Shown here piece after piece: positions 1 to 8,141 of a stretch of DNA of 64,000 nt (its first letter is position 1; every line of letters starts with the position of its first letter). This DNA is from Planctomycetaceae bacterium. GTDB taxonomy: Bacteria; Planctomycetota; Planctomycetia; Pirellulales; Pirellulaceae. Below the pieces are notes generated by a model. It was given only the letters and a program-made list of their open reading frames with translations. It had not been told where the DNA came from and ran no database searches. Both the position numbers and the translations under genes were made by a program. The DNA lies in NCBI GenBank assembly GCA_020638975.1, contig JACKHN010000027.1, positions 25,584 to 89,583 of the forward strand, in the 5' to 3' direction.

Positions 1-326
1 CGTGGGAACGACCGGAGGCGTTTCGCAAAGTTCTCAGTCATGTCGGCAGCTTCACCAACATTCGCGGTGGGCATGTATATGCCGCAATGATCCGCAAGAC
101 CGACCCCAAGCCGATCCGAGTCTTCCTGCAGGAAGGCGAGAACGATCTCGATAATCTGCACGGCAACTGGCCGCTGGCAAATCGGCAGATGGCCGCATCG
201 CTAAAGTTCGCTGGCTATGACTACAAGTTCGTGATGGGAACCGAAGGGCATAACGGTAAGCACGGAGGAGCGATCCTTCCCGAGTCGCTGCGTTGGCTTT
301 GGCGCGACTATAAACCTCAAAATTGA
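1..326 (+). CDS. Esterase, enterochelin-esterase-like family (C-terminal end only)
   Basis: The reading frame enters from the left edge and stops at 326, so only about the last 107 residues are here. The visible part resembles the end of Fes/IroE-type alpha/beta hydrolases (esterase family PF00756): a segment ending in FLQEGENDLD, then a WPLANRQMAASL helix, then GTEGHNGKHGG. The histidine in that last stretch sits where the catalytic His of the Ser-Asp-His triad is expected; nucleophile and acid lie outside the window. In planctomycetes such proteins are usually secreted and linked to sugar-ester or sulfatase loci. The next gene, a secreted gluconolactonase-like protein, follows on the same strand after 79 bases. 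The substrate cannot be read from the sequence. Confidence 0.75.
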   Translation, partial: WERPEAFRKVLSHVGSFTNIRGGHVYAAMIRKTDPKPIRVFLQEGENDLDNLHGNWPLANRQMAASLKFAGYDYKFVMGTEGHNGKHGGAILPESLRWLWRDYKPQN

Positions 327-341
327 ACCCGGAAACGCAGA

Positions 342-381
342 GTGGGCTGTGTCCACCTTTGTGTTGGTGGGCGCAGCCCAC
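342..381. repeat. Palindromic intergenic repeat (hairpin)
   Basis: Two 16-base arms, 342-357 and 366-381, are inverted copies with two mismatches around an 8-base loop. The right arm carries the core GGTGGGCGCAGCCCAC. It lies between the esterase stop and the next gene's start, overlapping the upstream extension of that gene's reading frame, which is one reason to prefer the later start at 406. No U-run follows, so a repeat is a better reading than a terminator. Confidence 0.6.
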
Positions 382-405
382 CCTACCTGCTTGGAGAAGG
401 ATTCC

Positions 406-1287
406 ATGTTAAACCGCACCGTGCTCTTCGTGCTCCTGCTGCTTCCAGTCATGACACAGGGACAAGACATGCCACTGTCGGACGTTCTTATCGAGGGTGA
501 AGCGTGGGAGTTGGTGGGCGAGGGTTTTAAGTTCACTGAAGGTCCGGCGGTTGATGCGGTAGGGAACGTATTTTTCACGGATGTTCCCAGCGACAAGATC
601 TACAAGGTCGGATTAGACGGAGCGGTCACGACGTTCGTCGACGAGAGTCATCGGACAAGCGGCATGATTTTCGGTCCCAATGGCAAACTATATGGATGTC
701 GTCGCGGATTAAAGCAGATCGTCACCTACGACGAGCGGGGCAACGCCACCGTGATTGCGGAAAACGTCGATGGCAACGACCTTGTTGTGAATCGAGAAGG
801 CGGCGTCTACTTCACGGAACCGTCGACGCAGCAGATCTGGTACATTTCCCCATCGACCGAGAAGCGTGTCGTCGACCACGGTATCGAGAAATTGAATGGC
901 ATCATTTTATGGCCTGACCAAAGAACGCTCGTCGTCGCAGATACGGCGGGTGAAAACCTTTGGGCGTTCCGTATCGAGGATGACGGCAGCCTGAGATACA
1001 AGCAGCCGTACTACACGATGCGGTTAACACGCGGCCAAGAAGGTAGCGGAGCGGACGGCCTGACGGTCGATACGATGGGCCGATTGTACGTTGCGACGCA
1101 CGCCGGCCTTCAGTTCTTTGACACACAAGGACGCATCAGCGGCGTAATCGCAAACCCGAACGACAAACGCATCAGCAACGTGACGTTCGGAGGCGAGAAG
1201 CTCGACACGCTTTTTATTACCTGCGGAAACCGCGTCTTTCGACGTAAAACGCAGGCTACAGGCATCCGCTTCTTCGACGCCGAGTGA
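406..1287 (+). CDS. SMP-30/gluconolactonase-type secreted lactonase
   Basis: A 293-residue protein with an N-terminal signal peptide (MLNRTVLFVLLLLPVM) followed by a six-bladed propeller of the SMP-30/gluconolactonase/LRE family. Family marks visible: FTEGPAVDAVGNVFFTDV near the start (the Glu is a metal ligand), VDGNDLVVNREGGVYFTEP mid-protein, a NGI segment, and GADGLTVDTMGRLYVAT, where the Asp is normally the catalytic metal-binding residue. The family hydrolyses sugar lactones using Ca2+ or Zn2+. The frame is open back to 349, but those codons fall in a palindromic repeat; ATG 406 has GGAGAAGG just upstream and gives a clean signal peptide. It converges with the next gene (12-base gap). 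Probably acts outside the cytoplasm in sugar catabolism; the substrate is not inferable. Confidence 0.85.
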   Translation: MLNRTVLFVLLLLPVMTQGQDMPLSDVLIEGEAWELVGEGFKFTEGPAVDAVGNVFFTDVPSDKIYKVGLDGAVTTFVDESHRTSGMIFGPNGKLYGCRRGLKQIVTYDERGNATVIAENVDGNDLVVNREGGVYFTEPSTQQIWYISPSTEKRVVDHGIEKLNGIILWPDQRTLVVADTAGENLWAFRIEDDGSLRYKQPYYTMRLTRGQEGSGADGLTVDTMGRLYVATHAGLQFFDTQGRISGVIANPNDKRISNVTFGGEKLDTLFITCGNRVFRRKTQATGIRFFDAE

Positions 1288-1298
1288 TTTCGCCGACG

Positions 1299-2843
1299 TT
1301 ACTCGGCGTTTGCTCGATCGACGAGATCTTGCCAGAAGTCGCGCGCATCGCGATGTGGCTTGATCACCGCTTCACGTTGCTCGGCGTCGTCGATCTTGAT
1401 GCGACGCGCCCGCTCATAGACCCAATCGTAGAAGAACCGAGCTGACGTCTTGCTGATTCGACGCTCCTGCCCAAGTTCGACGTAATAAGGACCAGTCGAA
1501 GCAAAGCGAAATGTGTCCTGATTGTTTGTAACCGCGCGAATCAGCATCCAACCGCTTTCGTCGAAGGCGACTTTCGGTAGTTTGCCGCCGGCCTCTTTGT
1601 ATTCCGACAGTCTCACCTCGCGTTCTACCCGACCGTTTTTGATAATTTCCAGATACTCGACTTTCTCCCGAACGGAAAGATTCAATGTCGCTTGTAGCTC
1701 GATTGTGTCTCCCGCTTCGCCCGTGAAGACGTGACCCGGAAGTTCGCCATTTACGCGGGGCCGCAACATCGGCCCATTCGTCACAACGACTTGACCCGCA
1801 CGCAATCCCTCAAACCACTTTTCGTAAGTCAACTCGCCATCGCAATAGACATACACGCGGTTGTAACCCACAGGGTTTGGCAACACGCCCGAAGCACTGC
1901 CAGCCGACGGCGGAATCCGCAACCCGCAATTCAGCAAGTGGTAATAAATGTCTTGCGACCAGCGGCCGTTGCCGAGTGTCCCAGGATAAAACTTCGTATC
2001 GCGAGGTTTCCCCCACGCTTCGTTTCCGAGTACCTCGCTGCGACACATGTGGTTGTTGGCTAGTCCGATCGTGTCAATTTGTCCTGTCGCGACCCAGGTC
2101 GGCATGTCCCACCAAAACGGCTTCTCGACGTCGATATGAGCCGCCGGCTGTTCTCGCGCCATTTCAAGAAACTTAATCGGCGATGGATACTCGCGCTCGG
2201 CTTCCTGAATTGGCAGCGGTTTGTCGAGATTGAAGTACATCAGCGCACCGCCTTCGCGTTCGTCTTCGCCCGCCATGACGTGGTAGAAGCGACTGGTGTC
2301 GAACTGCGTCAACAGCGACTCTGGCAACTCGGCTTCATTCCACGAGTTGTTCTTGTTCCACCAAGTGATCACAGGAGCGACGTGCAAATCTTCGGCTCGC
2401 ATCAACAGCTCAATGTCTTCCAACGGACGATGTACATGCAGATCACCGCACCACCAGCCTTCTTGGGTCATGTCGACGAAACGCTCCATTTGAACAAGGT
2501 GCGAATCCTCGGCTCCCCGTTCGATCATGAAATGCCCGGTGCGGATGCGGTACTCGGGGCCGCGTTCCATTTCGAAGGTATAGGCACCCGGTCGCAGCTT
2601 CAAAAGAATCTTGCCATCGAAAACGAAGTGATCTTTCCAGGCGACAGTACCTCGCGGCAACACGGGGCGGCCTCGACTGTCTTTCAAGTGCATCCGCACC
2701 GCAACGGGATTGCTGGTTTCCTTATCGACCGCTGTCACCTCAACTTCGCCTTCGAACGCCGCCCCAACCGAATCGGCAGCCGGCAAGACGGCGAGGATTA
2801 TGAATAAAGTGAACGCTTGTCTTAGGCAAGTCATTGAGGTCAT
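1299..2843 (-). CDS. Secreted CehA/McbA-family metallohydrolase (PHP-like)
   Basis: A 514-residue protein with a signal peptide (CLRQAFTLFIILAVLPAA), an N-terminal beta-rich carboxypeptidase-regulatory-like region (residues about 30-120) and a metal-dependent hydrolase domain marked by WWCGDLHVHRPLEDIELL, the HxH pair typical of the PHP fold, followed by a conserved TWWNKNN segment. This matches CehA/McbA-type proteins common in planctomycetes; true substrates are mostly unknown (CehA and McbA cleave carbaryl). The frame is open 14 codons further up to 2885; I chose ATG 2843 because it directly precedes the hydrophobic signal. A second ATG lies three codons on. It is divergent from the J-domain gene and convergent with the lactonase. 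Role in the cell unknown. Confidence 0.75.
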   Translation of the reverse strand: MTSMTCLRQAFTLFIILAVLPAADSVGAAFEGEVEVTAVDKETSNPVAVRMHLKDSRGRPVLPRGTVAWKDHFVFDGKILLKLRPGAYTFEMERGPEYRIRTGHFMIERGAEDSHLVQMERFVDMTQEGWWCGDLHVHRPLEDIELLMRAEDLHVAPVITWWNKNNSWNEAELPESLLTQFDTSRFYHVMAGEDEREGGALMYFNLDKPLPIQEAEREYPSPIKFLEMAREQPAAHIDVEKPFWWDMPTWVATGQIDTIGLANNHMCRSEVLGNEAWGKPRDTKFYPGTLGNGRWSQDIYYHLLNCGLRIPPSAGSASGVLPNPVGYNRVYVYCDGELTYEKWFEGLRAGQVVVTNGPMLRPRVNGELPGHVFTGEAGDTIELQATLNLSVREKVEYLEIIKNGRVEREVRLSEYKEAGGKLPKVAFDESGWMLIRAVTNNQDTFRFASTGPYYVELGQERRISKTSARFFYDWVYERARRIKIDDAEQREAVIKPHRDARDFWQDLVDRANAE

Positions 2844-3024
2844 GGCACTTTCTCGGAAAGCGTTTATCTGGCGTTTTTCAAGCATAACCTACAACCTGTG
2901 TGATCGGAGAGAGCAACTGCCGCTTGATGGAAATCGCAACCGAGCCGTAGAATGACGGGACGCCTGAGTCCGAGCGGCTCGCAGCACGGCAGCCACAGCA
3001 CCTGACATAACACCCGCGAGTGAC

Positions 3025-3984
3025 ATGGAAGAAGACTACTACAAGATCTTGAGCGTTGGCCGCGACGCTTCGGCGGCAGATATTCAGAAGGCCTACCGCA
3101 AACTGGCCCGAAAGTATCACCCGGACGTCAACCCTGACGATGCTTCGGCGAAAAAGAAGTTCCAGGAAATCCAAAAGGCCTACGAGGTCTTGAACGATGC
3201 CGAGAAACGCGAGATGTACGATCGTTATGGCAGCTCGTTCGAGTCGATGGGAGCCGGAGGACCTGGCGGGGGGCCGTGGAGAAGCCATTCGGCCGGCCAG
3301 GGCGGTCAGGCGGAAGTTGATTTTAGTCAATTCTTTGGGGGCGGCGCGCAGGGCGGCTTTGAAGGTGGATTTGGAGATATCTTCCGTCAGTTCGGCGGCG
3401 GTGGAGGAGGTGGCACCCGGCGGAGTCGGCAGCGACCGCGGAAGGGAGCGGACCTGAAACACCAACTCGACATTCCTTTCAACACGGCGGTTACCGGCGG
3501 TGAGGCACGAATAAATGTGAAACGGCCCGACGGAAAAGTCGAGGCGATCTCCGTAAAGATTCCCGCCGGCATCGAAGACGGAAAAACGATTCGGTTGCGC
3601 GGCCAAGGCGAACAAAGCCCCAACGGCGGACCGGCTGGCGATATCTTGATCACGGTCAAGGCAGCGGCTCACCCGTCATTCCGCCGACGTGGTAATAACC
3701 TCGAAGTCAACGTTCCCGTCACGCTGGCCGAAGCCGGCCTGGGAGGCAAGATCGACGTACCGACTCCGAAGGGAGTGATCACGCTGACCGTTCCCCCGGG
3801 CACATCGAGCGGCAAACGCTTGCGAGTAAAGGGGCACGGCGTTCAATCGAAGGAGGGGCCCGGCGACCTGTATGCCGAAATTCAGATTGTACTTCCGAGC
3901 GAAATCGATTCAGAGAGCGAGCAGCTCATTCGCCAGTTCGACGCCAAGCAGAAGCTAAAGCCTCGATCCGATTTGCGTTGGTAA
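3025..3984 (+). CDS. cbpA: J-domain co-chaperone without zinc finger (CbpA-like)
   Basis: A 319-residue DnaJ-family protein. Residues 1-70 form a full J domain (DYYKILSVGRDASAADIQ, then YRKLARKYHPDVNPDD with the HPD motif that stimulates DnaK ATPase). Residues 75-140 are a Gly/Phe-rich linker with poly-Gly. The rest is the two-lobe DnaJ C-terminal substrate-binding domain. The four CxxCxGxG zinc-binding repeats of DnaJ itself are absent, placing it with the CbpA/DjlA-like class B J-proteins. It is cytoplasmic and would deliver clients to DnaK. The next gene follows after 17 bases on the same strand, so chaperone, small membrane protein, rnpA and yidD probably share a transcript. Confidence 0.9.
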   Translation: MEEDYYKILSVGRDASAADIQKAYRKLARKYHPDVNPDDASAKKKFQEIQKAYEVLNDAEKREMYDRYGSSFESMGAGGPGGGPWRSHSAGQGGQAEVDFSQFFGGGAQGGFEGGFGDIFRQFGGGGGGGTRRSRQRPRKGADLKHQLDIPFNTAVTGGEARINVKRPDGKVEAISVKIPAGIEDGKTIRLRGQGEQSPNGGPAGDILITVKAAAHPSFRRRGNNLEVNVPVTLAEAGLGGKIDVPTPKGVITLTVPPGTSSGKRLRVKGHGVQSKEGPGDLYAEIQIVLPSEIDSESEQLIRQFDAKQKLKPRSDLRW

Positions 3985-4001
3985 CTATTGCGAGTTGCGA
4001 C

Positions 4002-4280
4002 ATGTTTGATGCCGCGTGGCTTCTAGCCCAACAGACGGAGCCCTTGATCCGGCGCCTTGAACCGCAAATGCGGGCCAAAGTTTTGGCAGCGTTGGCGGCA
4101 CTCATCATCCTCGGCATGGCGATGGTCGCCCTCGCTTGGCTAGGCGGTCGCGCGACGAAGCGATACATGGGCATCTTACCGAAGTCACGCCGTCGCGGGC
4201 CTGATATCAATCCCGACGATTGGGCTCAGAAACCGCTCGTCCCGCCATTGGACGATGCGTCACAGTCGGAGAGAGAATGA
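4002..4280 (+). CDS. Small single-pass membrane protein upstream of rnpA
   Basis: A 92-residue protein with one clear transmembrane helix (AALAALIILGMAMVALAWL, about residues 32-50), a short N-terminal part and a basic then acidic C-terminal tail (KSRRRGPDINPDDW). The frame is open to 3978 but the J-domain gene ends at 3984, so ATG 4002 is preferred. Its stop overlaps the rnpA start in an ATGA arrangement, implying translational coupling. Family not recognised. Its position between a chaperone and rnpA/yidD, genes tied to RNase P and membrane insertion, is the only functional hint. Confidence 0.7.
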   Translation: MFDAAWLLAQQTEPLIRRLEPQMRAKVLAALAALIILGMAMVALAWLGGRATKRYMGILPKSRRRGPDINPDDWAQKPLVPPLDDASQSERE

Positions 4281-4657
4281 GTGTCGACGACACGCCGAAG
4301 AAGCACGGTTTCTCTAAGAAGCTTCGCCTGCGAAAGCAAGCCGAGTTCGATCATGTCTACAATGGAAAGGCATATGCTGCGGATGACGTGCTTGTCATGA
4401 ATGGCGTGCGGAATGAACTAGGCCATTCTCGAATCGGACTGTCCGTATCCCGAAAGGTCGGCAACGCCGTCGAGCGGAATCGCTGGAAACGACTGCTTCG
4501 AGAAGCATTTCGCACTCAGCGGCAGGAACTGCCGAAAGGCCTCGACTTCGTCGCTCGCCCGCGGCGGGGGGCGTCGCCGGACTTTCATAAGATCCGATCT
4601 TCGCTGCTCTCACTGGCGGAACGAATTGCACGAAAGCTGCCGGAGAGCCGTTCGTGA
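4277..4657 (+). CDS. rnpA: Ribonuclease P protein component
   Basis: A 126-residue protein with the RnpA fold: KLRLRKQAEFDHVYNGK at the N-terminus, then GLSVSRKVGNAVERNRWKR, the signature RNR motif helix that binds the P RNA and pre-tRNA leader. It assists the catalytic RNA in 5' maturation of tRNAs. The frame is open 19 codons upstream, but ATG 4277 overlaps the previous stop by four bases, has GGAGAGAG upstream and gives the normal length. Its stop overlaps the GTG start of yidD by four bases. rpmH, usually directly upstream, is not in this location. Confidence 0.95.
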   Translation: MSVDDTPKKHGFSKKLRLRKQAEFDHVYNGKAYAADDVLVMNGVRNELGHSRIGLSVSRKVGNAVERNRWKRLLREAFRTQRQELPKGLDFVARPRRGASPDFHKIRSSLLSLAERIARKLPESRS

Positions 4658-4893
4658 ACTTGGTGCGGAGGCTGTTTATCGACGTTCCCACTCGCATCCT
4701 AGTCGGACTCGTACGGCTCTATCAGATCTTTCTCAGCCCGCTGCTCGGACGTAACTGTCGCTTTCATCCGACATGCAGCAGCTATTTCATCCAGGCCGTG
4801 CAAAAGTACGGACCAGTAAAGGGTTCGATCCGAGGGATCTGGCGTATCTGTCGCTGCAACCCGTTCAATCCCGGTGGCGAGGATCCACCGTAG
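4654..4893 (+). CDS. yidD: Membrane protein insertion efficiency factor YidD
   Basis: A 79-residue protein with the family core: YQIFLSPLLGRNCRFHPTCS, then SSYFIQAVQKYGPVKG and the paired cysteines of WRICRCNPFNPGG. YidD is a small amphipathic protein at the inner membrane aiding YidC-dependent insertion. It starts at GTG 4654, overlapping the rnpA stop (GTGA), the normal coupled arrangement. yidC, which commonly follows, is absent: the next genes are the convergent ferrous-iron operon. Confidence 0.95.
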   Translation: MNLVRRLFIDVPTRILVGLVRLYQIFLSPLLGRNCRFHPTCSSYFIQAVQKYGPVKGSIRGIWRICRCNPFNPGGEDPP

Positions 4894-4910
4894 CTCACGC
4901 AAGGTGATAT

Positions 4911-5129
4911 TCAGCGCGGCTTATTCGGATTCGATTGGACACGACCAGAGGTTCCTATCAACACGAGACGCGGCGAATCCGGTTCCGCCTGCTGACACCC
5001 AAAACATCCACCACCACACGCGCCCGAAGCCCGGCGACGGAGGCGTTGATAGACGAGATAGGCGACGTAGCTGAATGCACAGCCAACAATCGACAGCGCC
5101 GTGATTTCTTGCCAATCCCAAGTCATCAT
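4911..5129 (-). CDS. FeoB-associated Cys-rich membrane protein
   Basis: A 72-residue protein with one N-terminal transmembrane helix (ITALSIVGCAFSYVAYLVYQ), a basic RLRRRASG patch and a cysteine cluster GACGGGCFGC. This architecture fits the FeoB_associated family (PF12669) found directly after feoB; its role in Fe2+ transport is unproven, possibly metal handling at the membrane or a FeoC-like part. It starts one base after the feoB stop, so the genes are translated together. Another in-frame ATG directly follows the first. Confidence 0.8.
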   Translation of the reverse strand: MMTWDWQEITALSIVGCAFSYVAYLVYQRLRRRASGACGGGCFGCQQAEPDSPRLVLIGTSGRVQSNPNKPR

Positions 5130-5130
5130 A

Positions 5131-7236
5131 TCACCCGACGAACAGGCTTCCGATTTGATAGGTAAGCAAAGCAGCGACGTAGGCCAAGCCGGTCATGTAA
5201 GCGAACGTAAAGGCTGGCCAGCGCCAGCTATTGGTCTCGCGTTTGATGACCGCTAAGGTCGACGAACATTGAGCACATAATGCAAAGAATACCATGATCG
5301 ACAACGCGACGGGTACATTAAAGACGCGGCGGTCGGTTCCTTCCCATTTCGCGGAACGCAATGTCTCGCGCAAGGTCTCGGATTCTTCGTCCTCGTCCTC
5401 TCCCAGATTATAGATCACCCCAAGTGTCGCAATGACCACCTCACGCGCTGGGAACGAAGCAATCGCAGCGCAGCCGATCTTCCAATCCCAACCCAATGGT
5501 TCGACAACCGGTTCGACAAACTGGCCGGCTTGGCCGAGAAAGCTGTGACGAAGCTGTTCGCTCGGATTCTCAGCGGCTTCATAGCGAGGGTAGTAGGCGG
5601 CGGCCCATACCAGAATAGTAACGGCAAAGATAAGCGTGCCAGCGCGGCGCACGAACGCCCAACCCCTTTCAAACATCCGGTACAGCACGATGCCGAGTCC
5701 CGGCACCTTGTAACTTGGCAACTCCATCACGAACGGTGGTGTGACACCCTTCAAGATGGTCCGACGCAGAACAAGTGTTACGAATACCGCTGCCACGATG
5801 CCGATGGTGTACATCGCGAACATAGTGAGACCTTGCAAACCGAACATGCCCGCAATGCGTTGGTTCGGAATAAACGCCCCAATTAACAGCGTGTAAACTG
5901 GGAGCCTCGCACTGCAGCTCATCAACGGCGCGACGAGGATCGTGATTAGCCGGTCTCTTGGATTCTCAATGACTCGCGCGGACATTATGCCCGGTACGGC
6001 ACAGGCGAACGACGACAGCAGGGGGATGAACGACTTGCCGCTCAGTCCGATTCGTGACATCAGGCGGTCCATCAAATACGCCGCTCGCGACATGTACCCG
6101 CAATCTTCCAGAATGGCGATGAACAAGAACAGCACAAAGATCTGTGGAAGGAAAACGAGCACACCGCCGACGCCTTCGATGACGCCGTTGGTAATCAATG
6201 ACTGGAGGGGCCCTTCGGCGAGCCTCGCGGTAACGAAAGTCGACGCGTGAGTCTTGAGCCAGTCAATCAAATCCGATGCCGGGCCGGCGATCCAAAACAC
6301 GGCCTGAAACAAGAACACCATTAACAAAATGAAAATGGAACTGCCCCAGAACCGATGTGTCAGGACGCGATCGAGCTTATCACTAAAGCTCTTGGGACGG
6401 GAACTGGGACGTTGCACCACGCCTTCCAAGAGCTTGCCGATCCACTTGTAACGGGCCATGGCCTCGACAGCAGGCACCGGCATTCCGGCGGCAGAAAGTC
6501 GTTCGCGGGAAGCCGCGATTGCCGAATGGATGGAGCCGTCGATCTCGCGGATACCGCCATGCGACAGGTAACCGCTTGTATCGAGTAACAGCCGCTCGAC
6601 GAGATATCGCGGCAACGGCGAGCCCACCGCCGTCTCACACTCGGCTTCGAGTTTCGTGATCTCGGCCTGAAAGAGGTCAGGAAAGGGACTCTCCGGCGGC
6701 GATTGCCTGACCTTTAGCGTATCGACCAACGCTTGTTTCAATTCGGGAAGTCCCCAGCGACGATTCGCCTGAATCTCGATCACCGGAACGTGCAGTCGCT
6801 TGCGGAGCATGTCGACATCAATCGCGATGCCGCGGTCGCGGGCCACGTCGACCATGTTCAGCGCGATCACTGTCGGTTTGCCAAGTTCGAGCACTTGGCT
6901 GACGAGGTAGAGGTTCCGTTCCAGGTTGCTGGCATCGACGATACAGAGAACTGCATCGGGTTCGTCCACGACGTTTAGCCGTCCAAGCAGAACATCGACC
7001 GCGATCATCTCGTCAGGTGAACGAGGCGCGAGGCTGTACGAACCTGGGAGGTCGACGATCGTGAAGTGCTGCTCGTGAAATTCGGCGCGGCCAAGCTTCT
7101 TTTCGACTGTCACGCCCGGATAGTTTCCCGTTCGCTGCCGCACACCACACAGCGCGCTAAACAGAGTCGACTTTCCGGTGTTCGGGTTACCAATCAAGGC
7201 GACCGTCAGCGTTTGCGTGGATGAATCGGTGGGCAT
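5131..7236 (-). CDS. feoB: Ferrous iron transporter FeoB
   Basis: A 701-residue FeoB. The N-terminal GTPase domain (1-170) shows the P-loop GNPNTGKST, switch region QRTGNYPGVTVEKK, DLPGSYSL (G3) and NMVD (G4). A linker precedes the polytopic membrane domain with two Gate-type halves; the segments SSFACAVPGIMSAR and SFPAREVVIATLG carry the Cys/Ser and Glu residues proposed to line the pore. It imports Fe2+ across the inner membrane. It lies 31 bases downstream of feoA and directly upstream of the Cys-rich partner. The reading frame is intact with no sign of transfer. Confidence 0.97.
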   Translation of the reverse strand: MPTDSSTQTLTVALIGNPNTGKSTLFSALCGVRQRTGNYPGVTVEKKLGRAEFHEQHFTIVDLPGSYSLAPRSPDEMIAVDVLLGRLNVVDEPDAVLCIVDASNLERNLYLVSQVLELGKPTVIALNMVDVARDRGIAIDVDMLRKRLHVPVIEIQANRRWGLPELKQALVDTLKVRQSPPESPFPDLFQAEITKLEAECETAVGSPLPRYLVERLLLDTSGYLSHGGIREIDGSIHSAIAASRERLSAAGMPVPAVEAMARYKWIGKLLEGVVQRPSSRPKSFSDKLDRVLTHRFWGSSIFILLMVFLFQAVFWIAGPASDLIDWLKTHASTFVTARLAEGPLQSLITNGVIEGVGGVLVFLPQIFVLFLFIAILEDCGYMSRAAYLMDRLMSRIGLSGKSFIPLLSSFACAVPGIMSARVIENPRDRLITILVAPLMSCSARLPVYTLLIGAFIPNQRIAGMFGLQGLTMFAMYTIGIVAAVFVTLVLRRTILKGVTPPFVMELPSYKVPGLGIVLYRMFERGWAFVRRAGTLIFAVTILVWAAAYYPRYEAAENPSEQLRHSFLGQAGQFVEPVVEPLGWDWKIGCAAIASFPAREVVIATLGVIYNLGEDEDEESETLRETLRSAKWEGTDRRVFNVPVALSIMVFFALCAQCSSTLAVIKRETNSWRWPAFTFAYMTGLAYVAALLTYQIGSLFVG

Positions 7237-7267
7237 AGCGATGGCGGGTTGAATTGCGAGATGGCGA

Positions 7268-7498
7268 TCAAGCCGTGAGTTCGATCGTAACGCGAGCGGC
7301 TTCGCTCTTGCGGAGACTTAACCGATATCCGCGGATCTCAATTTCGATGGGGTCGCCTAACGGCGCGATGCCCAGCAACTCGAACTCGACGCCGGGCGTC
7401 AGTCCCATCTCGAGCAGTCGAATCGCCACTTCGTCCATCCCATCCACTTGCAGAACTCGTCCGCACTGTCCCACTTGGGCCTCGGCCAATGCTGTCAC
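7268..7498 (-). CDS. feoA: FeoA, SH3-like partner of FeoB
   Basis: A 76-residue single-domain FeoA: VGQCGRVLQVDG, then IRLLEMGLTPGVEFELLGIA and IEIEIRGYRLSLRKSEAARV, the usual beta-barrel signature. FeoA is a small cytoplasmic protein needed for FeoB-driven Fe2+ uptake. Translation starts at GTG 7498 with AGGAG seven bases upstream. It is the second of two FeoA-like genes here; the other is 21 bases upstream. Confidence 0.92.
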   Translation of the reverse strand: MTALAEAQVGQCGRVLQVDGMDEVAIRLLEMGLTPGVEFELLGIAPLGDPIEIEIRGYRLSLRKSEAARVTIELTA

Positions 7499-7519
7499 CT
7501 TGGAACTCCTGGCAACGTC

Positions 7520-7765
7520 CTACTCCCGACACCCAGCGACTTCTGGTCGCACCATCACGTTGAACAATTGGGCGTCGCGGAAGCAGAGCTTCTGGTCGGC
7601 GACCCGCACGATGCAGGGGGTTCCCGGCTGAAGCATCTCGATCGATACGCCAGCTCGAAGTCCGAGCTCTTCGAGTCGGTGAACTTGATCAACTTGACCA
7701 AAAAGGTGCTCGATTTGGGCACATTGGCCTCGTGAAAGCAGGTTCAGGGGGACAAGTTCGTCCAC
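7520..7765 (-). CDS. feoA: Second FeoA-like protein
   Basis: An 81-residue FeoA-domain protein (LNLLSRGQCAQIEHLFG, LEELGLRAGVSIEMLQ, LCFRDAQLFNVMV). The open frame runs to 7984, but the upstream part is low-complexity and overlaps intergenic repeats. GTG 7765 has GGAG eight bases before it and gives a normal FeoA length, so I take it as the start. Having two consecutive FeoA genes before feoB suggests FeoA works as a hetero-oligomer here, or that one copy has specialised; the two are clearly diverged. First gene of the feo operon. Confidence 0.8.
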   Translation of the reverse strand: MDELVPLNLLSRGQCAQIEHLFGQVDQVHRLEELGLRAGVSIEMLQPGTPCIVRVADQKLCFRDAQLFNVMVRPEVAGCRE

Positions 7766-7854
7766 AGGTGACACTCCAATGAGGCGGGACTTGCGACTGA
7801 GACTGTGTCTCAATACCAGCTCATCATAGTCATCGCCCCCTGTGTTCGCAACGG

Positions 7855-8141
7855 CTAGTGCTTTGTGACTGCTAAGAATTAGGGTCGTAGACATTCGCCG
7901 TTTGAGAGTTAGCCCCGGTAGTTGCGGGGGAACCGTGGCTAACGCCAAAACGGCTAATCGTAAAATCAAGCTGAAGCGCACCATTAGTGCTGCGTTACAG
8001 CTAAGGATTAGGGTGAATGATGTGAGTCGCGGGCCATAAGGCCCCGGGCGCGCCCTGCATTCCTCGCCGCCCGACCGCTTTACGCGTCACGGCTCACGAA
8101 ACAGGCAAACCCTAAAATCAAGCTGAAACGCAGCAGTAGTG
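7855..8141. repeat. Cluster of related palindromic repeats beside an IS element
   Basis: Three copies or half copies of one imperfect palindrome lie here: a right half at 7855-7885, a full copy at about 7962-8013, and a left half at 8111-8141 that runs into the IS. Left halves contain AAAATCAAGCTGAA; right halves end in GCTAAG(G/A)ATTAGGG. The full copy folds back on itself around TTAGTG. The stretch from 7766 to 8138 holds no supported gene; presumably the feo promoter also lies here, but I could not pick convincing -35/-10 boxes. Confidence 0.55.

Noticed and set aside
2079..2807. Long open frame of 242 codons on the plus strand
   Set aside because: It is the antisense shadow of the CehA-type gene, whose domains are clear on the other strand.
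2878..3672. 264-codon frame on the minus strand
   Set aside because: Lies opposite the J-domain gene; no family features of its own.
7800..8140. Possible CRISPR array
   Set aside because: The repeats are inverted, of unequal spacing, only three, and have no cas genes nearby.
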